Assembly (NCBI GenBank): GCA_045633565.1
Contig: JAZQYO010000011.1
Coordinates: 65,240 to 129,239 of the forward strand
DNA length: 64,000 bases
Direction of reading: 5' to 3'
Source: RGIG7450 sp045633565
GTDB lineage: Bacteria > Bacillota > Clostridia > RUG12999
Shown here: positions 24,867 through 34,477 of the stretch, piece after piece
How positions within the stretch are numbered: the stretch's first letter is position 1
Layout: each line of letters starts with the position of its first letter
Program-made: the position numbers and the translations under genes
Notes under the pieces: model-generated
The model's input: only the letters and a program-made list of their open reading frames with translations
The model's database searches: none
Told to the model about the DNA's origin: nothing

Positions 24867-25140
24867 GTCCTGCAGGCCTGTTTTTTGTGAAATTTTTTTC
24901 ACAATTACCGATGTTTTCTTTTTTAAACTTAAAGTTTAATTTAGTGCACTTTTTCAAAACAAAATAAAAGTATATTAAACTTTGGATAAAAAATAATTGT
25001 TATTTTGCTGAAACTGCCGTAAAGCTCTCTTTTAAAGGCTTTTAGCTGTTTTTTTGCCATATTTTGGGCGATTGAAAACGAAAAAATCTGCCTTTTTCTG
25101 CATATTTAAAAATAAAAGTGATTTTTTTGCAAAAAATCTA

Positions 25141-25169
25141 TTGACATCGGGGCATAAAAAATGTAATAT
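25141..25169 (+). promoter_or_regulatory. Promoter of potABCD
   Basis: TTGACA (25141-25146), 17 bp, TAATAT (25164-25169), 40 bp before the TTG start. Confidence 0.75.
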
Positions 25170-25208
25170 GTTATATGTTAAAGTATTTTATATAAGAGGT
25201 GTGGCGAC

Positions 25209-26267
25209 TTGGCAAAATCTTTTATTCATCTTGAAAACATTACCAAGGAATTTGATGGCGAAATTATTTTAAACAATATCACCCTTGATATAGAGAAACA
25301 TAAGTTTATAACACTTTTAGGCCCCAGCGGATGCGGTAAAACCACCACGCTCCGTATTATAGGCGGATTTGAAATACCTACAAGCGGCAAGGTTTTTTTC
25401 GATGGTGTGGATATGACTTCCGTCCCCCCCTACAAAAGACCTGTTAATACTGTTTTCCAGAGGTATGCGCTTTTCCCGCATATGAATGTTTATGAAAACA
25501 TTGCTTTTGGTCTGCGTATAAAAAAGATGCCGGAGGCAGAGATTAAAAAGAAAGCTTCTGAAATGCTTTCGCTCGTAAACCTTTCAGGTTATGAAAAAAG
25601 AACGGTTACCTCTCTTTCGGGCGGTCAGCAGCAGCGTGTGGCAATCGCACGTGCCCTTGTTAACCAACCGGACGTTCTTCTTTTGGACGAACCACTCGGT
25701 GCGCTTGACCTTAAACTCAGAAAAGAAATGCAGCTTGAACTCAAAGCAATTCAGCAGCAGCTTGGTCTCACTTTTGTATATGTAACCCACGACCAGGAAG
25801 AAGCTCTTACAATGTCCGACCACGTAGTTGTTATGAACGAAGGTATCATTCAGCAGCAGGGCACGCCTGTAGATATTTACAACGAACCTGCAAACGCTTT
25901 TGTTGCTGATTTTATCGGAGAAAGCAATATTTTAGACGGTGTTATGTTAGGCGACCGTCTTGTTGAGTTTGGCGGCGTTAAATTTGACTGTGTTGACGAA
26001 GGATTTGCGAAAAATGAGCTTGTTGATGTGGTTATCCGTCCGGAAGATTTAAAAATCTGCAAACCTGAAAAGGCTATGTTTACCGGCACTGTAAAATCTG
26101 TGATTTTCAAAGGCATGCATTATGAAATGATAATTGACGCTTTAGGACAGGATTTTATGCTTCAGTCCACTTTAAGCGAACAACCGGGCACTCAGGTTAA
26201 TCTTATGATTGCTCCGTTTGACATACATATCATGCACAAAACTGAGGTGGCAAAATATGAAGAATAG
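25209..26267 (+). CDS. potA: Spermidine/putrescine ABC transporter ATPase
   Basis: The protein has 352 residues. It powers polyamine import. Walker A is GPSGCGKTT, the signature is LSGGQQQRVAIARAL, Walker B is LLLDEPLGALD and the H-loop is VTHD. A C-terminal TOBE-type domain (about 270-345) is present, as in PotA. It starts at a TTG with GAGG nine bases upstream; no in-frame ATG lies near. It is the first gene of potABCD and overlaps potB by 11 bases. Confidence 0.95.
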   Translation: MAKSFIHLENITKEFDGEIILNNITLDIEKHKFITLLGPSGCGKTTTLRIIGGFEIPTSGKVFFDGVDMTSVPPYKRPVNTVFQRYALFPHMNVYENIAFGLRIKKMPEAEIKKKASEMLSLVNLSGYEKRTVTSLSGGQQQRVAIARALVNQPDVLLLDEPLGALDLKLRKEMQLELKAIQQQLGLTFVYVTHDQEEALTMSDHVVVMNEGIIQQQGTPVDIYNEPANAFVADFIGESNILDGVMLGDRLVEFGGVKFDCVDEGFAKNELVDVVIRPEDLKICKPEKAMFTGTVKSVIFKGMHYEMIIDALGQDFMLQSTLSEQPGTQVNLMIAPFDIHIMHKTEVAKYEE

Positions 26268-27087
26268 ATTTCTCACAGCCACCTACGCTGCATGGATATT
26301 TATATTCATTGTACTGCCCCTGGCGCTGATTGTTTTTTACGCTTTCACGTATAACGACGGCGATATGGTGCGCTTTACAATGGACAATTTCAAAAAGTTT
26401 TTCACTGACGGGGTGTATCTCAAATCACTCTGGCGTTCAATTTATCTTGCGCTGATTTCCACAGTTATCTGCCTTGTTATAGGTTACCCCATGGCAATGA
26501 TTTTAGCAAGTCTTAAACCGAAAATACAGAGCTTTTGCGTTACACTTTTTGTTCTGCCCATGTGGATGAACTTTCTTATGAGAACATACGCCTGGCTGAC
26601 AATCCTCGAAAATAACGGTCTTATAAATACCTTGCTGGAAAAACTTGGTTTTGACAAGCTTGAACTTTTATACAATCAGGGTGCAGTAGTTTTGGGTATG
26701 GTATATAACTTCCTGCCTTTTATGGTATTCCCCATCTACTCATCTCTGACAAAGACAGACCGTTCTATAATTGAAGCGGCGCAGGATTTAGGTGCAAACA
26801 AATTCCGTGTCTTCCGTTCGGTGACATTCCCTTTAAGTCTGCCAGGCATTGCATCGGGAATTTCAATGGTGTTTATGCCTGCCGTTACAACTTTTGTTAT
26901 ATCAAGACTTATGGGTGGTGGTCACACTTCCCTTATCGGTGACATTATCGAGCAGCAGTTCCTGTATGCGAACGACTGGAATTTTGCTTCGGCAATCTCG
27001 GTAGTTGTCATGATAATTCTTCTCGCTAGCATGGCAATCGTTCCCAAGGGTAAATCGGACGAACCCGAAGGAGGCGGATTATGGTAA
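26257..27087 (+). CDS. potB: Spermidine/putrescine permease PotB
   Basis: This 276-residue inner permease has six membrane segments and the EAA loop (EAAQDLGANKFRVFRSVTFP) that contacts PotA. The ATG at 26257 is chosen because GAGGTGG lies just upstream; a longer frame reads back inside potA. It overlaps potC. Confidence 0.92.
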   Translation: MKNRFLTATYAAWIFIFIVLPLALIVFYAFTYNDGDMVRFTMDNFKKFFTDGVYLKSLWRSIYLALISTVICLVIGYPMAMILASLKPKIQSFCVTLFVLPMWMNFLMRTYAWLTILENNGLINTLLEKLGFDKLELLYNQGAVVLGMVYNFLPFMVFPIYSSLTKTDRSIIEAAQDLGANKFRVFRSVTFPLSLPGIASGISMVFMPAVTTFVISRLMGGGHTSLIGDIIEQQFLYANDWNFASAISVVVMIILLASMAIVPKGKSDEPEGGGLW

Positions 27088-27875
27088 AAAGATTTTTAAA
27101 AGGTGCATATTCCGGACTTGTTTATCTTTTCCTTTATGCTCCCATCATTATAATGGTTATTTATTCCTTCAACGGTTCCAAGTTCCGTAACAAATGGGGC
27201 GGATTTTCCCTTAAATGGTACAAAGAACTGTTTGAAAACCGCGAAATTATCCGTGCTCTCTGGAACACACTTGCGATAGCGGCAATTTCAGCAATTGTTT
27301 CAACAATTATTGGTCTTGCGGCATCGTGGCTCCTGTACCGTATGAAAAACCGCAAAGTGAAATCTCTTATGCTCAACACAACTTATCTGCCCATGCTCAA
27401 TCCCGATATCGTAACGGGCGTGTCAATGATGATACTGTTTGTGTTTATAGCAATCCCGAGAGGGTTTTTAACACTTTTATTTGCACATATTACATTCAGT
27501 GTACCTTATATTGTGCAGTCACTTCTGCCCAAATTTAATCAGCTCAACAAAAACACCTACGAAGCAGCGCTTGACCTTGGTGCAACTCCCTGGCGGGCTT
27601 TTTATAAAGTAATCCTGCCGGAACTTGTTCCCGGAATTGCGACGGGTATGCTGCTTGCTTTTACACTTTCGATAGACGATTTTGTAATAAGCTTTTTCAC
27701 AACAGGACCGGGCGTTTCAAACCTTTCCATTATGATTTATTCCATGACGAGAAAAGGTATAAACCCGTCCATTAACGCACTGTCAACAATTATGTTTTTC
27801 TCGGTGCTATTTTTGCTCACCATTGTAAACACTAGACTTAAAGATAAAAAACCCAAGAAAAAAAAGGAGTGGTAG
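27081..27875 (+). CDS. potC: Spermidine/putrescine permease PotC
   Basis: This 264-residue permease with six membrane segments has an EAA loop, EAALDLGATPWRAFYKVILP. It begins inside the potB end (GGAGG upstream) and its stop lies within the ribosome site of potD, so the operon is fully coupled. The lysine-rich tail (KDKKPKKKKEW) is cytosolic. Confidence 0.92.
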   Translation: MVKRFLKGAYSGLVYLFLYAPIIIMVIYSFNGSKFRNKWGGFSLKWYKELFENREIIRALWNTLAIAAISAIVSTIIGLAASWLLYRMKNRKVKSLMLNTTYLPMLNPDIVTGVSMMILFVFIAIPRGFLTLLFAHITFSVPYIVQSLLPKFNQLNKNTYEAALDLGATPWRAFYKVILPELVPGIATGMLLAFTLSIDDFVISFFTTGPGVSNLSIMIYSMTRKGINPSINALSTIMFFSVLFLLTIVNTRLKDKKPKKKKEW

Positions 27876-27877
27876 TT

Positions 27878-28927
27878 TTGAAAAAAATCATAACTTTTGC
27901 TTTAGTCCTGACAATGATATTTTCACTTTCTCTCTTAACCGGCTGTGATGACCGTCCGACGCTCAAAGTGTTCAACTGGGGCGAATATATCGACGAAACA
28001 GTTATAGAAGATTTTGAAAATGAGTATGGTGTAAGAGTCATTTATGACACTTTTGCCACAAATGAGGAAATGTATGCTAAACTTAAGGCTGATCCCGGTT
28101 CTTATGACGTTATATTCCCGTCTGAATATATGGCAAAAAGAATGATTGACGAAGGACTTATCAGCAAACTTGATATGTCTGCCATTCCAAACTATTCAAA
28201 AATTGATGAAAAATTTAAAGGTCATTATTTTGACCCAGGCAGCGAATATACCGTTCCTTATATGTGGGGCACACTGGGAATTTTATACAATACCGACAAT
28301 ATAAAAGAAGCTCCCACAAGTTGGGACGCACTTTTCGGTGGCAAAAACAGTAAAAAGATGTTAATGGTTGACAGCCACAGAGATACAATTGGTGCTGCTC
28401 TTAAATATCTCGGTTATTCCCTTAATTCAACAGATGAAAAAGAGCTTAACGAAGCTATGGAACTTCTCATTAAACAAAAACCAGATGTTCTTGCTTATGT
28501 TGTTGACGAGGTTAACGACAAAATGCTGGGTGAAGAGGCTGATATCGCAATCACCTGGTCGGGCAACGCAATTGAAACCATGATGAATTCTGACGGCAAT
28601 TTTGATTATGTCATTCCCCAGGAAGGTTCAAACTGGTTTATAGATGTTATGTGTGTTACCGAGCAGTCAGAGTCCAAAGAACTTGCAATGCAGTTTATTA
28701 ACTTCATGTGCGAAACAGATGTTGCTACACGCAACTGTCTTGAGATAACATATTCTACCCCTCAGTCAGAGGTTTATGCTGAAATAGAAAAACTCAGTCC
28801 GGAATTTGCTGCAAACAAGGCTGCTTTCCCCTCTGATGACGATTTAAAAAACATGGAAATGTTTATTACAAGCGATGACATAAACAGAATGTATGATGAA
28901 ATCTGGCAGAAAATAAAGGCAGAATAA
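27878..28927 (+). CDS. potD: Spermidine/putrescine-binding lipoprotein PotD
   Basis: The protein has 349 residues. It binds polyamines outside the membrane and delivers them to PotBC. The lipobox LLTGC marks lipid attachment, probably by the Lgt encoded at 39371. KVFNWGEYIDETVIEDFE and PYMWGTLGILYNTD are typical of PotD. A TTG start at 27878 is preferred because AAGGAG lies eight bases before; a GTG at 27869 lies too close to that site. Confidence 0.92.
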   Translation: MKKIITFALVLTMIFSLSLLTGCDDRPTLKVFNWGEYIDETVIEDFENEYGVRVIYDTFATNEEMYAKLKADPGSYDVIFPSEYMAKRMIDEGLISKLDMSAIPNYSKIDEKFKGHYFDPGSEYTVPYMWGTLGILYNTDNIKEAPTSWDALFGGKNSKKMLMVDSHRDTIGAALKYLGYSLNSTDEKELNEAMELLIKQKPDVLAYVVDEVNDKMLGEEADIAITWSGNAIETMMNSDGNFDYVIPQEGSNWFIDVMCVTEQSESKELAMQFINFMCETDVATRNCLEITYSTPQSEVYAEIEKLSPEFAANKAAFPSDDDLKNMEMFITSDDINRMYDEIWQKIKAE

Positions 28928-29004
28928 ATTTTTTTATCAAGCAGATAATAACTGTGTTGTTTGACAGCACAATAACATTTGTTGATGACTTCAAATAATA
29001 TAAA

Positions 29005-29032
29005 TATAGCCGCCGTTTACAAGGCGGCTATA
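29005..29032. terminator. Shared terminator of potABCD and spoIIA
   Basis: TATAGCCGCC and GGCGGCTATA form a 10-bp perfect stem between convergent operons, overlapping the sigF stop. Confidence 0.75.
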
Positions 29033-29735
29033 CTATTTCTTTTCTTAAATTTTCAATTATTTTCTTTTCAAGTCTTGAAACATGAACCTGCGAAACGCCG
29101 AGCTTCTCAGCTATCTGTGTTTGTGTTCTGTTTTTGAAATATCTCATCATTAAAATATATTTTTCCTTATCGGACAGTTTTTTTGCCGCCTGTGCAATGC
29201 TTAAACTGTTAATTATCCCCTCATCAAAATTGGAGTCCCCGGCAACCATATCTTCAAAAGTAATTTCACTGTCGCCAACTTTTTTATTTATCGAAACGGG
29301 TTTTCTGTCCGCTTCAAGACATTCAATTATTTCCTCCTGCGGTTTGCCGAGTTTTTCAGCAATTTGGGCAACTGACGCTTCCTGCCCTGTTGTGGCTGAA
29401 ATATCATTTGCCGCCTGTTTTACTTTGATTACAAGTTCTTTTAAACTGCGGCTTACCTTTATCATTCCGTCATCACGCAGAAACTTTTTTATTTCTCCCA
29501 TTATCATATACACTGCATAGGTTGAAAACATAACACCTTTAGATAAATCAAAGCGGTTTGCAGCTTTTATAAGTCCAATACACCCCGTCTGAAAAATATC
29601 CTCTTTCTCGTCCAGCGATATGGGCATTTTGCCCACTATGCTCCACACAAGCCTTTCATTTTCTTTTACCAGAGCATCCAACGCCTCATTATCTCCCGAC
29701 CGGTATTTTTCAACAAGAAGAGCATTTCTATCCAC
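29028..29735 (-). CDS. sigF: Forespore sigma factor SigF (SpoIIAC)
   Basis: The protein has 235 residues. The region 2 core (FQTGCIGLIKAANRFDLSKG), region 3 (SLKELVIKVKQAANDI) and the region 4 HTH (RTQTQIAEKLGVSQVHVSRL) match the SigF/SigB group. The gene order spoIIAA-spoIIAB-sigF identifies it as SigF, which directs early forespore genes. A GTG at 29735 with GGAGG nine bases upstream is the likely start; an ATG at 29744 touches that site. It overlaps spoIIAB by eight bases. Confidence 0.93.
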   Translation of the reverse strand: MDRNALLVEKYRSGDNEALDALVKENERLVWSIVGKMPISLDEKEDIFQTGCIGLIKAANRFDLSKGVMFSTYAVYMIMGEIKKFLRDDGMIKVSRSLKELVIKVKQAANDISATTGQEASVAQIAEKLGKPQEEIIECLEADRKPVSINKKVGDSEITFEDMVAGDSNFDEGIINSLSIAQAAKKLSDKEKYILMMRYFKNRTQTQIAEKLGVSQVHVSRLEKKIIENLRKEIV

Positions 29736-30171
29736 ATTTAGCATCCTCCTCTGCGGCATCTAAAGTCTTTGTCATTATAATTCTGGTGCCTACTCCCGGT
29801 AGGGATTTCACTTCCACCTTATCCATAAAGGTTTCCATCACGGTAAATCCCATTCCTGACCGTTCACCATCCGGATTGGTGGTAAAAAGTGGCGTCATCG
29901 CCTGCTCTATATCCTCAATCCCTTTTCCCTTGTCTGCAATAATTATTTTAACAGCCCGTCCTTTTATTTCACATTCTATGTAAATAATTCCTTCTTCATT
30001 TTCGTAGCCGTGAATAATGCTGTTTGTAACCCCCTCAGACACCGCCGTTTTAATTTCATTTATTTCTGCAAGTGTCGGGTCAATTCTTGACACAAACGCT
30101 GCAACAGTAACCCTTGCAAAGGATTCACAGGAACTTTTTGCCGGAAATTGAAGTTTCATGGTATCTTTCAT
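29728..30171 (-). CDS. spoIIAB: Anti-sigma F factor and kinase SpoIIAB
   Basis: This 147-residue GHKL kinase has the N box (EGVTNSIIHGY), G1 (DKGKGI) and G2 (ERSGMGFTVME). It binds SigF and phosphorylates SpoIIAA. GGGAGG lies seven bases before the ATG at 30171. Confidence 0.94.
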   Translation of the reverse strand: MKDTMKLQFPAKSSCESFARVTVAAFVSRIDPTLAEINEIKTAVSEGVTNSIIHGYENEEGIIYIECEIKGRAVKIIIADKGKGIEDIEQAMTPLFTTNPDGERSGMGFTVMETFMDKVEVKSLPGVGTRIIMTKTLDAAEEDAKCG

Positions 30172-30185
30172 ATTTACGCCTCCCT

Positions 30186-30491
30186 TCATGCTATATCAAC
30201 AAGGTCTTTCAGACCGGACATGAAAATTATTTTCTTTACATATTCCGGGGCATTCTCGATGGTAACTCTGCCCCCGTACAGACTCATAAGATGAAATCTT
30301 CCCATAATTATTCCAATTCCCGAACTGTCCATAAATGAAAGTCCTGAAAAATCAAAAACAAGTGTTTTAACAGCTCCGCTTTTTATTTCAATATCCACAT
30401 TTTCACGGACAGTTTTGCAGTTATGGTGGTCAAGCTCACCTTCTATTTTTACGGTAAGCCTGTCCTTTCTTTTTAAAATTGTATAATTCAT
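30186..30491 (-). CDS. spoIIAA: Anti-sigma F factor antagonist SpoIIAA
   Basis: This 101-residue STAS protein has the phosphorylated-serine loop LSFMDSSGIGIIMGR. Dephosphorylated SpoIIAA binds SpoIIAB and frees SigF. The start at 30491 follows AAAGGGGAG; the longer frame reads back through the promoter. A TTGACA box occurs about 55 bases upstream, but no clear sigma-H motif was seen. Confidence 0.94.
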   Translation of the reverse strand: MNYTILKRKDRLTVKIEGELDHHNCKTVRENVDIEIKSGAVKTLVFDFSGLSFMDSSGIGIIMGRFHLMSLYGGRVTIENAPEYVKKIIFMSGLKDLVDIA

Positions 30492-30607
30492 TTTTCTTCT
30501 CCCCTTTGTATTCTCTATAATAATACACCCGTCTGCAAATTTTCTGTCAAAGTATGTAACCAGTATACTTTTTATTATCGCCGAAAAAAAACAAATTATA
30601 CAAAAAA

Positions 30608-30634
30608 AAGACAATTCTTTCAAAGAATTGTCTT
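30608..30634 (-). terminator. Terminator after rqcP
   Basis: A perfect 13-bp stem (AAGACAATTCTTT and its complement) is followed on the minus strand by a T-run of eight. Confidence 0.85.
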
Positions 30635-30639
30635 GTAAT

Positions 30640-30879
30640 TCAAAGGATTTCGTACATGTCAGAGGCTGTTTCCTTGGTGGCGTGTTCATTTAAGTTTAGC
30701 ACCTTTGCTTTAAGTGTTTTATCGCCAAAAGCAATCTCAATAACGTCGCCGATTTTCAGTTTGTCGCCGGCTTTTGCTACCTTTCCGTTGACAGACACCC
30801 TGCCACCACCGCAAGCTTCGTTTGCGACCGTGCGGCGCTTAATAATCCGCGATACCTTCATAAATTTATCTAATCTCAT
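30640..30879 (-). CDS. rqcP: S4-domain ribosome quality-control factor RqcP
   Basis: This is a 79-residue S4 RNA-binding protein (MRLDKFMKVSRIIKRRTVAN, then GRVSVNGKVAKAGDKLKIGD). Bacillus RqcP (YabO) helps RqcH add alanine tails on stalled 50S subunits. Its place after spoVB, mazG and hup matches the yabM-yabN-yabO order. Confidence 0.9.
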   Translation of the reverse strand: MRLDKFMKVSRIIKRRTVANEACGGGRVSVNGKVAKAGDKLKIGDVIEIAFGDKTLKAKVLNLNEHATKETASDMYEIL

Positions 30880-30903
30880 GTTATCTCCCGATATGATATA
30901 AAA

Positions 30904-30925
30904 TGCGGAGGCAAAAGCCTCCGCA
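30904..30925 (-). terminator. Terminator of the HU gene
   Basis: A TGCGGAGGC stem with an AAAA loop (TTTT on the minus strand), followed by TTTTATAT. Confidence 0.75.
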
Positions 30926-30944
30926 CCTTATAAATAATTTTAAA

Positions 30945-31223
30945 TTATTTGCCAGCTACTTTGTCTTTTAAAGCCTTGCTGATTTTGAAAGCAGGAACTT
31001 TGGAAGCGGGGATTTTGATAGCAGCTTTTGTTCTGGGGTTGATACCTGTTCTTGCAGCACGTTTTTTTGTTTCGAATGTGCCGAAGCCAACCAGAGAAAT
31101 TTTTTCGCCAGCTACGAGAGCTTCCTCGATAGATGCGATAACAGCGCCGAGAGCGATGTCTGCGTCTTTCTTTGTGATGTTTGCTTTTTCAGCAATTTTA
31201 GCAACTAAATCTGCCTTATTCAT
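30945..31223 (-). CDS. hup: DNA-binding protein HU
   Basis: This 92-residue histone-like dimer protein has the HU signature GFGTFETKKRAARTGINPRT and the bending arm IKIPASKVPAFK. It compacts DNA. GGAGG precedes the ATG. A TATAAT (about 31265) suggests a promoter, but the -35 is weak. Confidence 0.95.
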   Translation of the reverse strand: MNKADLVAKIAEKANITKKDADIALGAVIASIEEALVAGEKISLVGFGTFETKKRAARTGINPRTKAAIKIPASKVPAFKISKALKDKVAGK

Positions 31224-31386
31224 GGGTAATATCCTCCTTTGTTATTATTAAATAATATTTAACATTATATTATTCTTCCTAAACCTTGGAAAATCCTCCT
31301 TTTTTAGGGGATTTTTTAAAAAATCGTCATTTTTACCTTAAAACTTCAATTTCTTTATATATTATGCACAACAAAACGGCGTAAAA

Positions 31387-32172
31387 TTACTGTTTTTCAA
31401 TCTTTTTAACCTTTTCCCAAAGTGCATCCATTTCTTCAAAAGTCATGTTTTCAACCCTTTTGCCTTCCGAAAGTGCAGCTTTTTCAATTTTTTCGAACCT
31501 GCGCACAAATTTTTCTGTGGAATCATTAAGCGCAATTTCCGGGTTTACTTTCAGAAAACGGCTTAAATTAATTACCGAGAACATAAGGTCTCCAAGTTCT
31601 TCATGGATATTATCCTCATCGTTATTTTTATATGCACTTTTCAGCTCAGACAGCTCCTCGCAGACCTTGTCAAAAACGTCATCGGTGTTGTCCCAGTCAA
31701 AACCAACCTTTGCTGCTCTTGACTGCACTTTATGAGCCTTAAGTACCGACGGAAGAGTTTTTGTAATGTCCATAAGAGATTTGGTAACCGAGCTGTCCTT
31801 TTTGTCCTCACGCTTTATTTTGTCCCAGTTTTTCAGGACTTCTTCAGATGTTTCAGCTTTGACATTGCCAAACACATGAGGATGACGGTGAATCATTTTT
31901 CTTGATATGCAATCTATAACATCATCCATGCAGAACTCGCCTGCCTCCGATGCTATCTGGGAAAGCATAACAACCTGCAAGAGCAAATCTCCAAGTTCAT
32001 CAGCAAGTTTCATACCACCGGCCTCGCATGCGTCAATGACCTCATAGCTTTCCTCAAGCACATTGCTTTTCATTGTCTGATATGTCTGTTCTTTGTCCCA
32101 TGGGCAACCATTTTCACCCCTGAGACAAGCTATTATACTTTTAAATTCCTCAAATGTGTATTTTTTATCCAT
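31387..32172 (-). CDS. mazG: Nucleoside triphosphate pyrophosphohydrolase MazG
   Basis: The protein has 261 residues with two MazG domains. The first has CPWDKEQTYQTMKSNVLEES with the EExxE helix and LADELGDLLLQVVML. The second has NIHEELGDLMFSVINLSRFL. It hydrolyses NTPs to NMPs and clears aberrant nucleotides. It lies three bases after the spoVB-type gene, as in yabM-yabN. Confidence 0.94.
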   Translation of the reverse strand: MDKKYTFEEFKSIIACLRGENGCPWDKEQTYQTMKSNVLEESYEVIDACEAGGMKLADELGDLLLQVVMLSQIASEAGEFCMDDVIDCISRKMIHRHPHVFGNVKAETSEEVLKNWDKIKREDKKDSSVTKSLMDITKTLPSVLKAHKVQSRAAKVGFDWDNTDDVFDKVCEELSELKSAYKNNDEDNIHEELGDLMFSVINLSRFLKVNPEIALNDSTEKFVRRFEKIEKAALSEGKRVENMTFEEMDALWEKVKKIEKQ

Positions 32173-32175
32173 TTT

Positions 32176-33792
32176 TTAGTCCTTTTTCATAAGTTTTATT
32201 TTTACAAACAAGTTAACTATTTTTTCACCTTTGGGAAGCACCATCATATCCTCTTTTGAAATGCCACCAAGCGAAACGAGTGTGAGCAGATATGCCACCA
32301 CCGAAAGTCCGCCGCTAATTACAAAATTAATCAGCACCATAATAAGACTGTCACCTGTAATTTGCGACAGGAAGAAATATCCGAAATATGCCACTACCGC
32401 CATAATAATTCCTGCGCCAAGCGGTCTTGCCCAAAAGCCAAAACCAATATTGGCTTTTGTAATTTTACGGATGTAAACAAGGTTTAAAAACATATAAATA
32501 AAATAGCATACCGTTGTACCAATGGGTGCACCGTTTATATTTATTGCCGGATTGCTTACAAGAACAGAGTTTATTACTACTTTGGCAACTCCGCCCATAA
32601 AAATATTCATAACCGGCACAAGCACATTGCCCGTTGCCTGAAGGATTGAGTTTGTAACAAGCACCATGGATACGAACACAACCGCCGGGGCAATAAGCTG
32701 CAGTAATGTTACTGCGTCATTTGTTCCATATAAAACAGTAAGAATCGGCTGTGCCAACGTCGCAAGTCCGATTGCACAGGGGAGCGCAAATATATACGCA
32801 CTTTTGAGCGACTGTGTGGTTGTAATACGGACTGTTTTTTTATCACCGCTGACAAACGCTCTTGCAATTGCCGGAACAAGTGCAAGACAAAGTGACATCA
32901 CAAGCGTTGGCGGCATATTGAAAAGCACCACTGCTTTTCCAGTATATCTTCCGTAAAGTACAACCCTGTCCTCGGAAAGAAGATGCTGAATACTTTCAAG
33001 ATTGCGTCCAATCAGAACTGTATCAATCATATTTGTGAGTGTAAATACTGATGCACTAATTGTTACAGGAATAGCTATCGAAAGCAATTTTTTCAGTATT
33101 TTACCCACCGGTGCCGGCTGTGCCGACTTATCCATTCCCGAGTATATAACCTTCTTTTTGCCTGAATAAATACTTATTAAAACTCCCAGCGACAAAAGCG
33201 AGCCGGTTGTTACACCTAAAACTGCACCTGTTGCCGCAATATGCAGTCCCCTGTTTATTAATAAGTAAGCAAGTAAAAATCCTATAATAAGCTTTCCTGC
33301 CGCTTCAACAACTTCGCTGACCGCCGTCGGAATCATATTGGACATTCCCTGGAAAAATCCCCTGTAAACCGACATGAGAGAAACGAAAAGTATAGACGGT
33401 GCAATTGCCATTACCGCAATGTTTGAATTTGCAAATTTGGTAGTAGCTGCCCACTCATCCGCAAAGAGAAAGAGTGCCGAGCTTCCAACAATACCGATAA
33501 CAAGAAAAATTGCATACGCAACACGGAAAATCCGTTTTGTTTCCTTGATATTTCCCGTTACCAGACTTTCGGAAACCATTTTGGAAACCGCAACCGGAAG
33601 TCCTGCAGTTGCAACAACAAACAGTCCTGCATAAATGTTGTACGCTGCATTAAAATATCCCATTCCCTCATCACCAATAAGATGCTGAAGAGGAATTTTA
33701 AAAAGAGCACCTATTATTTTAACCGCAAGGTTTGCTATAAGTAGAATTGCCGAGCCTTTGGCAACCGACTGGCCAAATGATTTTTCTGCCAT
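32176..33792 (-). CDS. spoVB: SpoVB-type lipid flippase (MOP superfamily)
   Basis: This 538-residue membrane protein has about 14 segments and belongs to the polysaccharide-transporter/MurJ-like branch (it begins GQSVAKGSAILLIANLAVKI, with GMGYFNAAYNIYAGL). SpoVB and YabM/Amj-type flippases move lipid-linked cell-wall precursors. Its position ahead of mazG and rqcP supports the YabM/SpoVB branch; spore cortex or general peptidoglycan use cannot be told apart. Confidence 0.85.
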   Translation of the reverse strand: MAEKSFGQSVAKGSAILLIANLAVKIIGALFKIPLQHLIGDEGMGYFNAAYNIYAGLFVVATAGLPVAVSKMVSESLVTGNIKETKRIFRVAYAIFLVIGIVGSSALFLFADEWAATTKFANSNIAVMAIAPSILFVSLMSVYRGFFQGMSNMIPTAVSEVVEAAGKLIIGFLLAYLLINRGLHIAATGAVLGVTTGSLLSLGVLISIYSGKKKVIYSGMDKSAQPAPVGKILKKLLSIAIPVTISASVFTLTNMIDTVLIGRNLESIQHLLSEDRVVLYGRYTGKAVVLFNMPPTLVMSLCLALVPAIARAFVSGDKKTVRITTTQSLKSAYIFALPCAIGLATLAQPILTVLYGTNDAVTLLQLIAPAVVFVSMVLVTNSILQATGNVLVPVMNIFMGGVAKVVINSVLVSNPAININGAPIGTTVCYFIYMFLNLVYIRKITKANIGFGFWARPLGAGIIMAVVAYFGYFFLSQITGDSLIMVLINFVISGGLSVVAYLLTLVSLGGISKEDMMVLPKGEKIVNLFVKIKLMKKD

Positions 33793-33929
33793 AATTATCC
33801 TCCGATATGTAGAGTTAAATATAGTATATCATATAATTTCTCATTTTAAAAGAGGTTTGTTCAAATTTTCTTTTGCGTTGACTATAATAAGACTCTATGA
33901 TAAAATATATGCAGGAGATGTTGTTCATA

Positions 33930-34469
33930 ATGAAAATCATTCAGGCAAAAAAATTTATTCACAAATTAAAGATATACAGGCTGTACATGTCCGCATTCCC
34001 AAAATGTGAAAGAAAACCTTTTTCTATGATTTTATCCATGCAGAAAAAAGGCAAAACAGATTTATGGTATGTAAAGTCAGGCGGAAAATTTATCGGTATG
34101 GGAGCAACTATAAACGGCGATGATTTGATTTTGCTTGATTATTTTGCAGTTTCGAAAAAATGTCGCAGCATGGGATATGGCAGAGAAATTTTAAAAAGGC
34201 TCAGAAGTTTATATCCCGGCAAAGGGTTTTTCCTTGAAATTGAAAAAACATACCCCGACGCAGAAAATGCCGACGAACGTTTAAGACGCAAAAATTTTTA
34301 TCTCACCGCCGGCATGACAGAGCTTGGCACCAACGCCAAACTTTTCGGTGTGGATATGGAACTTCTGGGATTTGACTGCTCCCTCACATTTGATGAGTAC
34401 CGCGAATTTTACCGCAAAAATTACGGCGAGTTTGCTGCAAAAAACATAAGGCATATCACTTCAGGGTGA
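33930..34469 (+). CDS. GNAT-family N-acetyltransferase
   Basis: This is a 179-residue GNAT protein. VSKKCRSMGYGREILKRL is the acetyl-CoA-binding motif A (Q/RxxGxG). LDYFAV (beta 4) and FLEIEK (beta 5) fit the fold. The substrate is unknown. The ATG at 33930 is favoured (AGGAG 12 bases upstream); an ATG at 33897 gives a longer product with a poor site. It is monocistronic. Confidence 0.8.
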   Translation: MKIIQAKKFIHKLKIYRLYMSAFPKCERKPFSMILSMQKKGKTDLWYVKSGGKFIGMGATINGDDLILLDYFAVSKKCRSMGYGREILKRLRSLYPGKGFFLEIEKTYPDAENADERLRRKNFYLTAGMTELGTNAKLFGVDMELLGFDCSLTFDEYREFYRKNYGEFAAKNIRHITSG

Positions 34470-34477
34470 TATGCCTT
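34448..34477. terminator. Bidirectional terminator between GNAT gene and spoVG
   Basis: AAGGCATATCAC and GTGATATGCCTT are perfect 12-bp arms with a 6-base loop; CATTTTT follows on the plus strand. Confidence 0.8.
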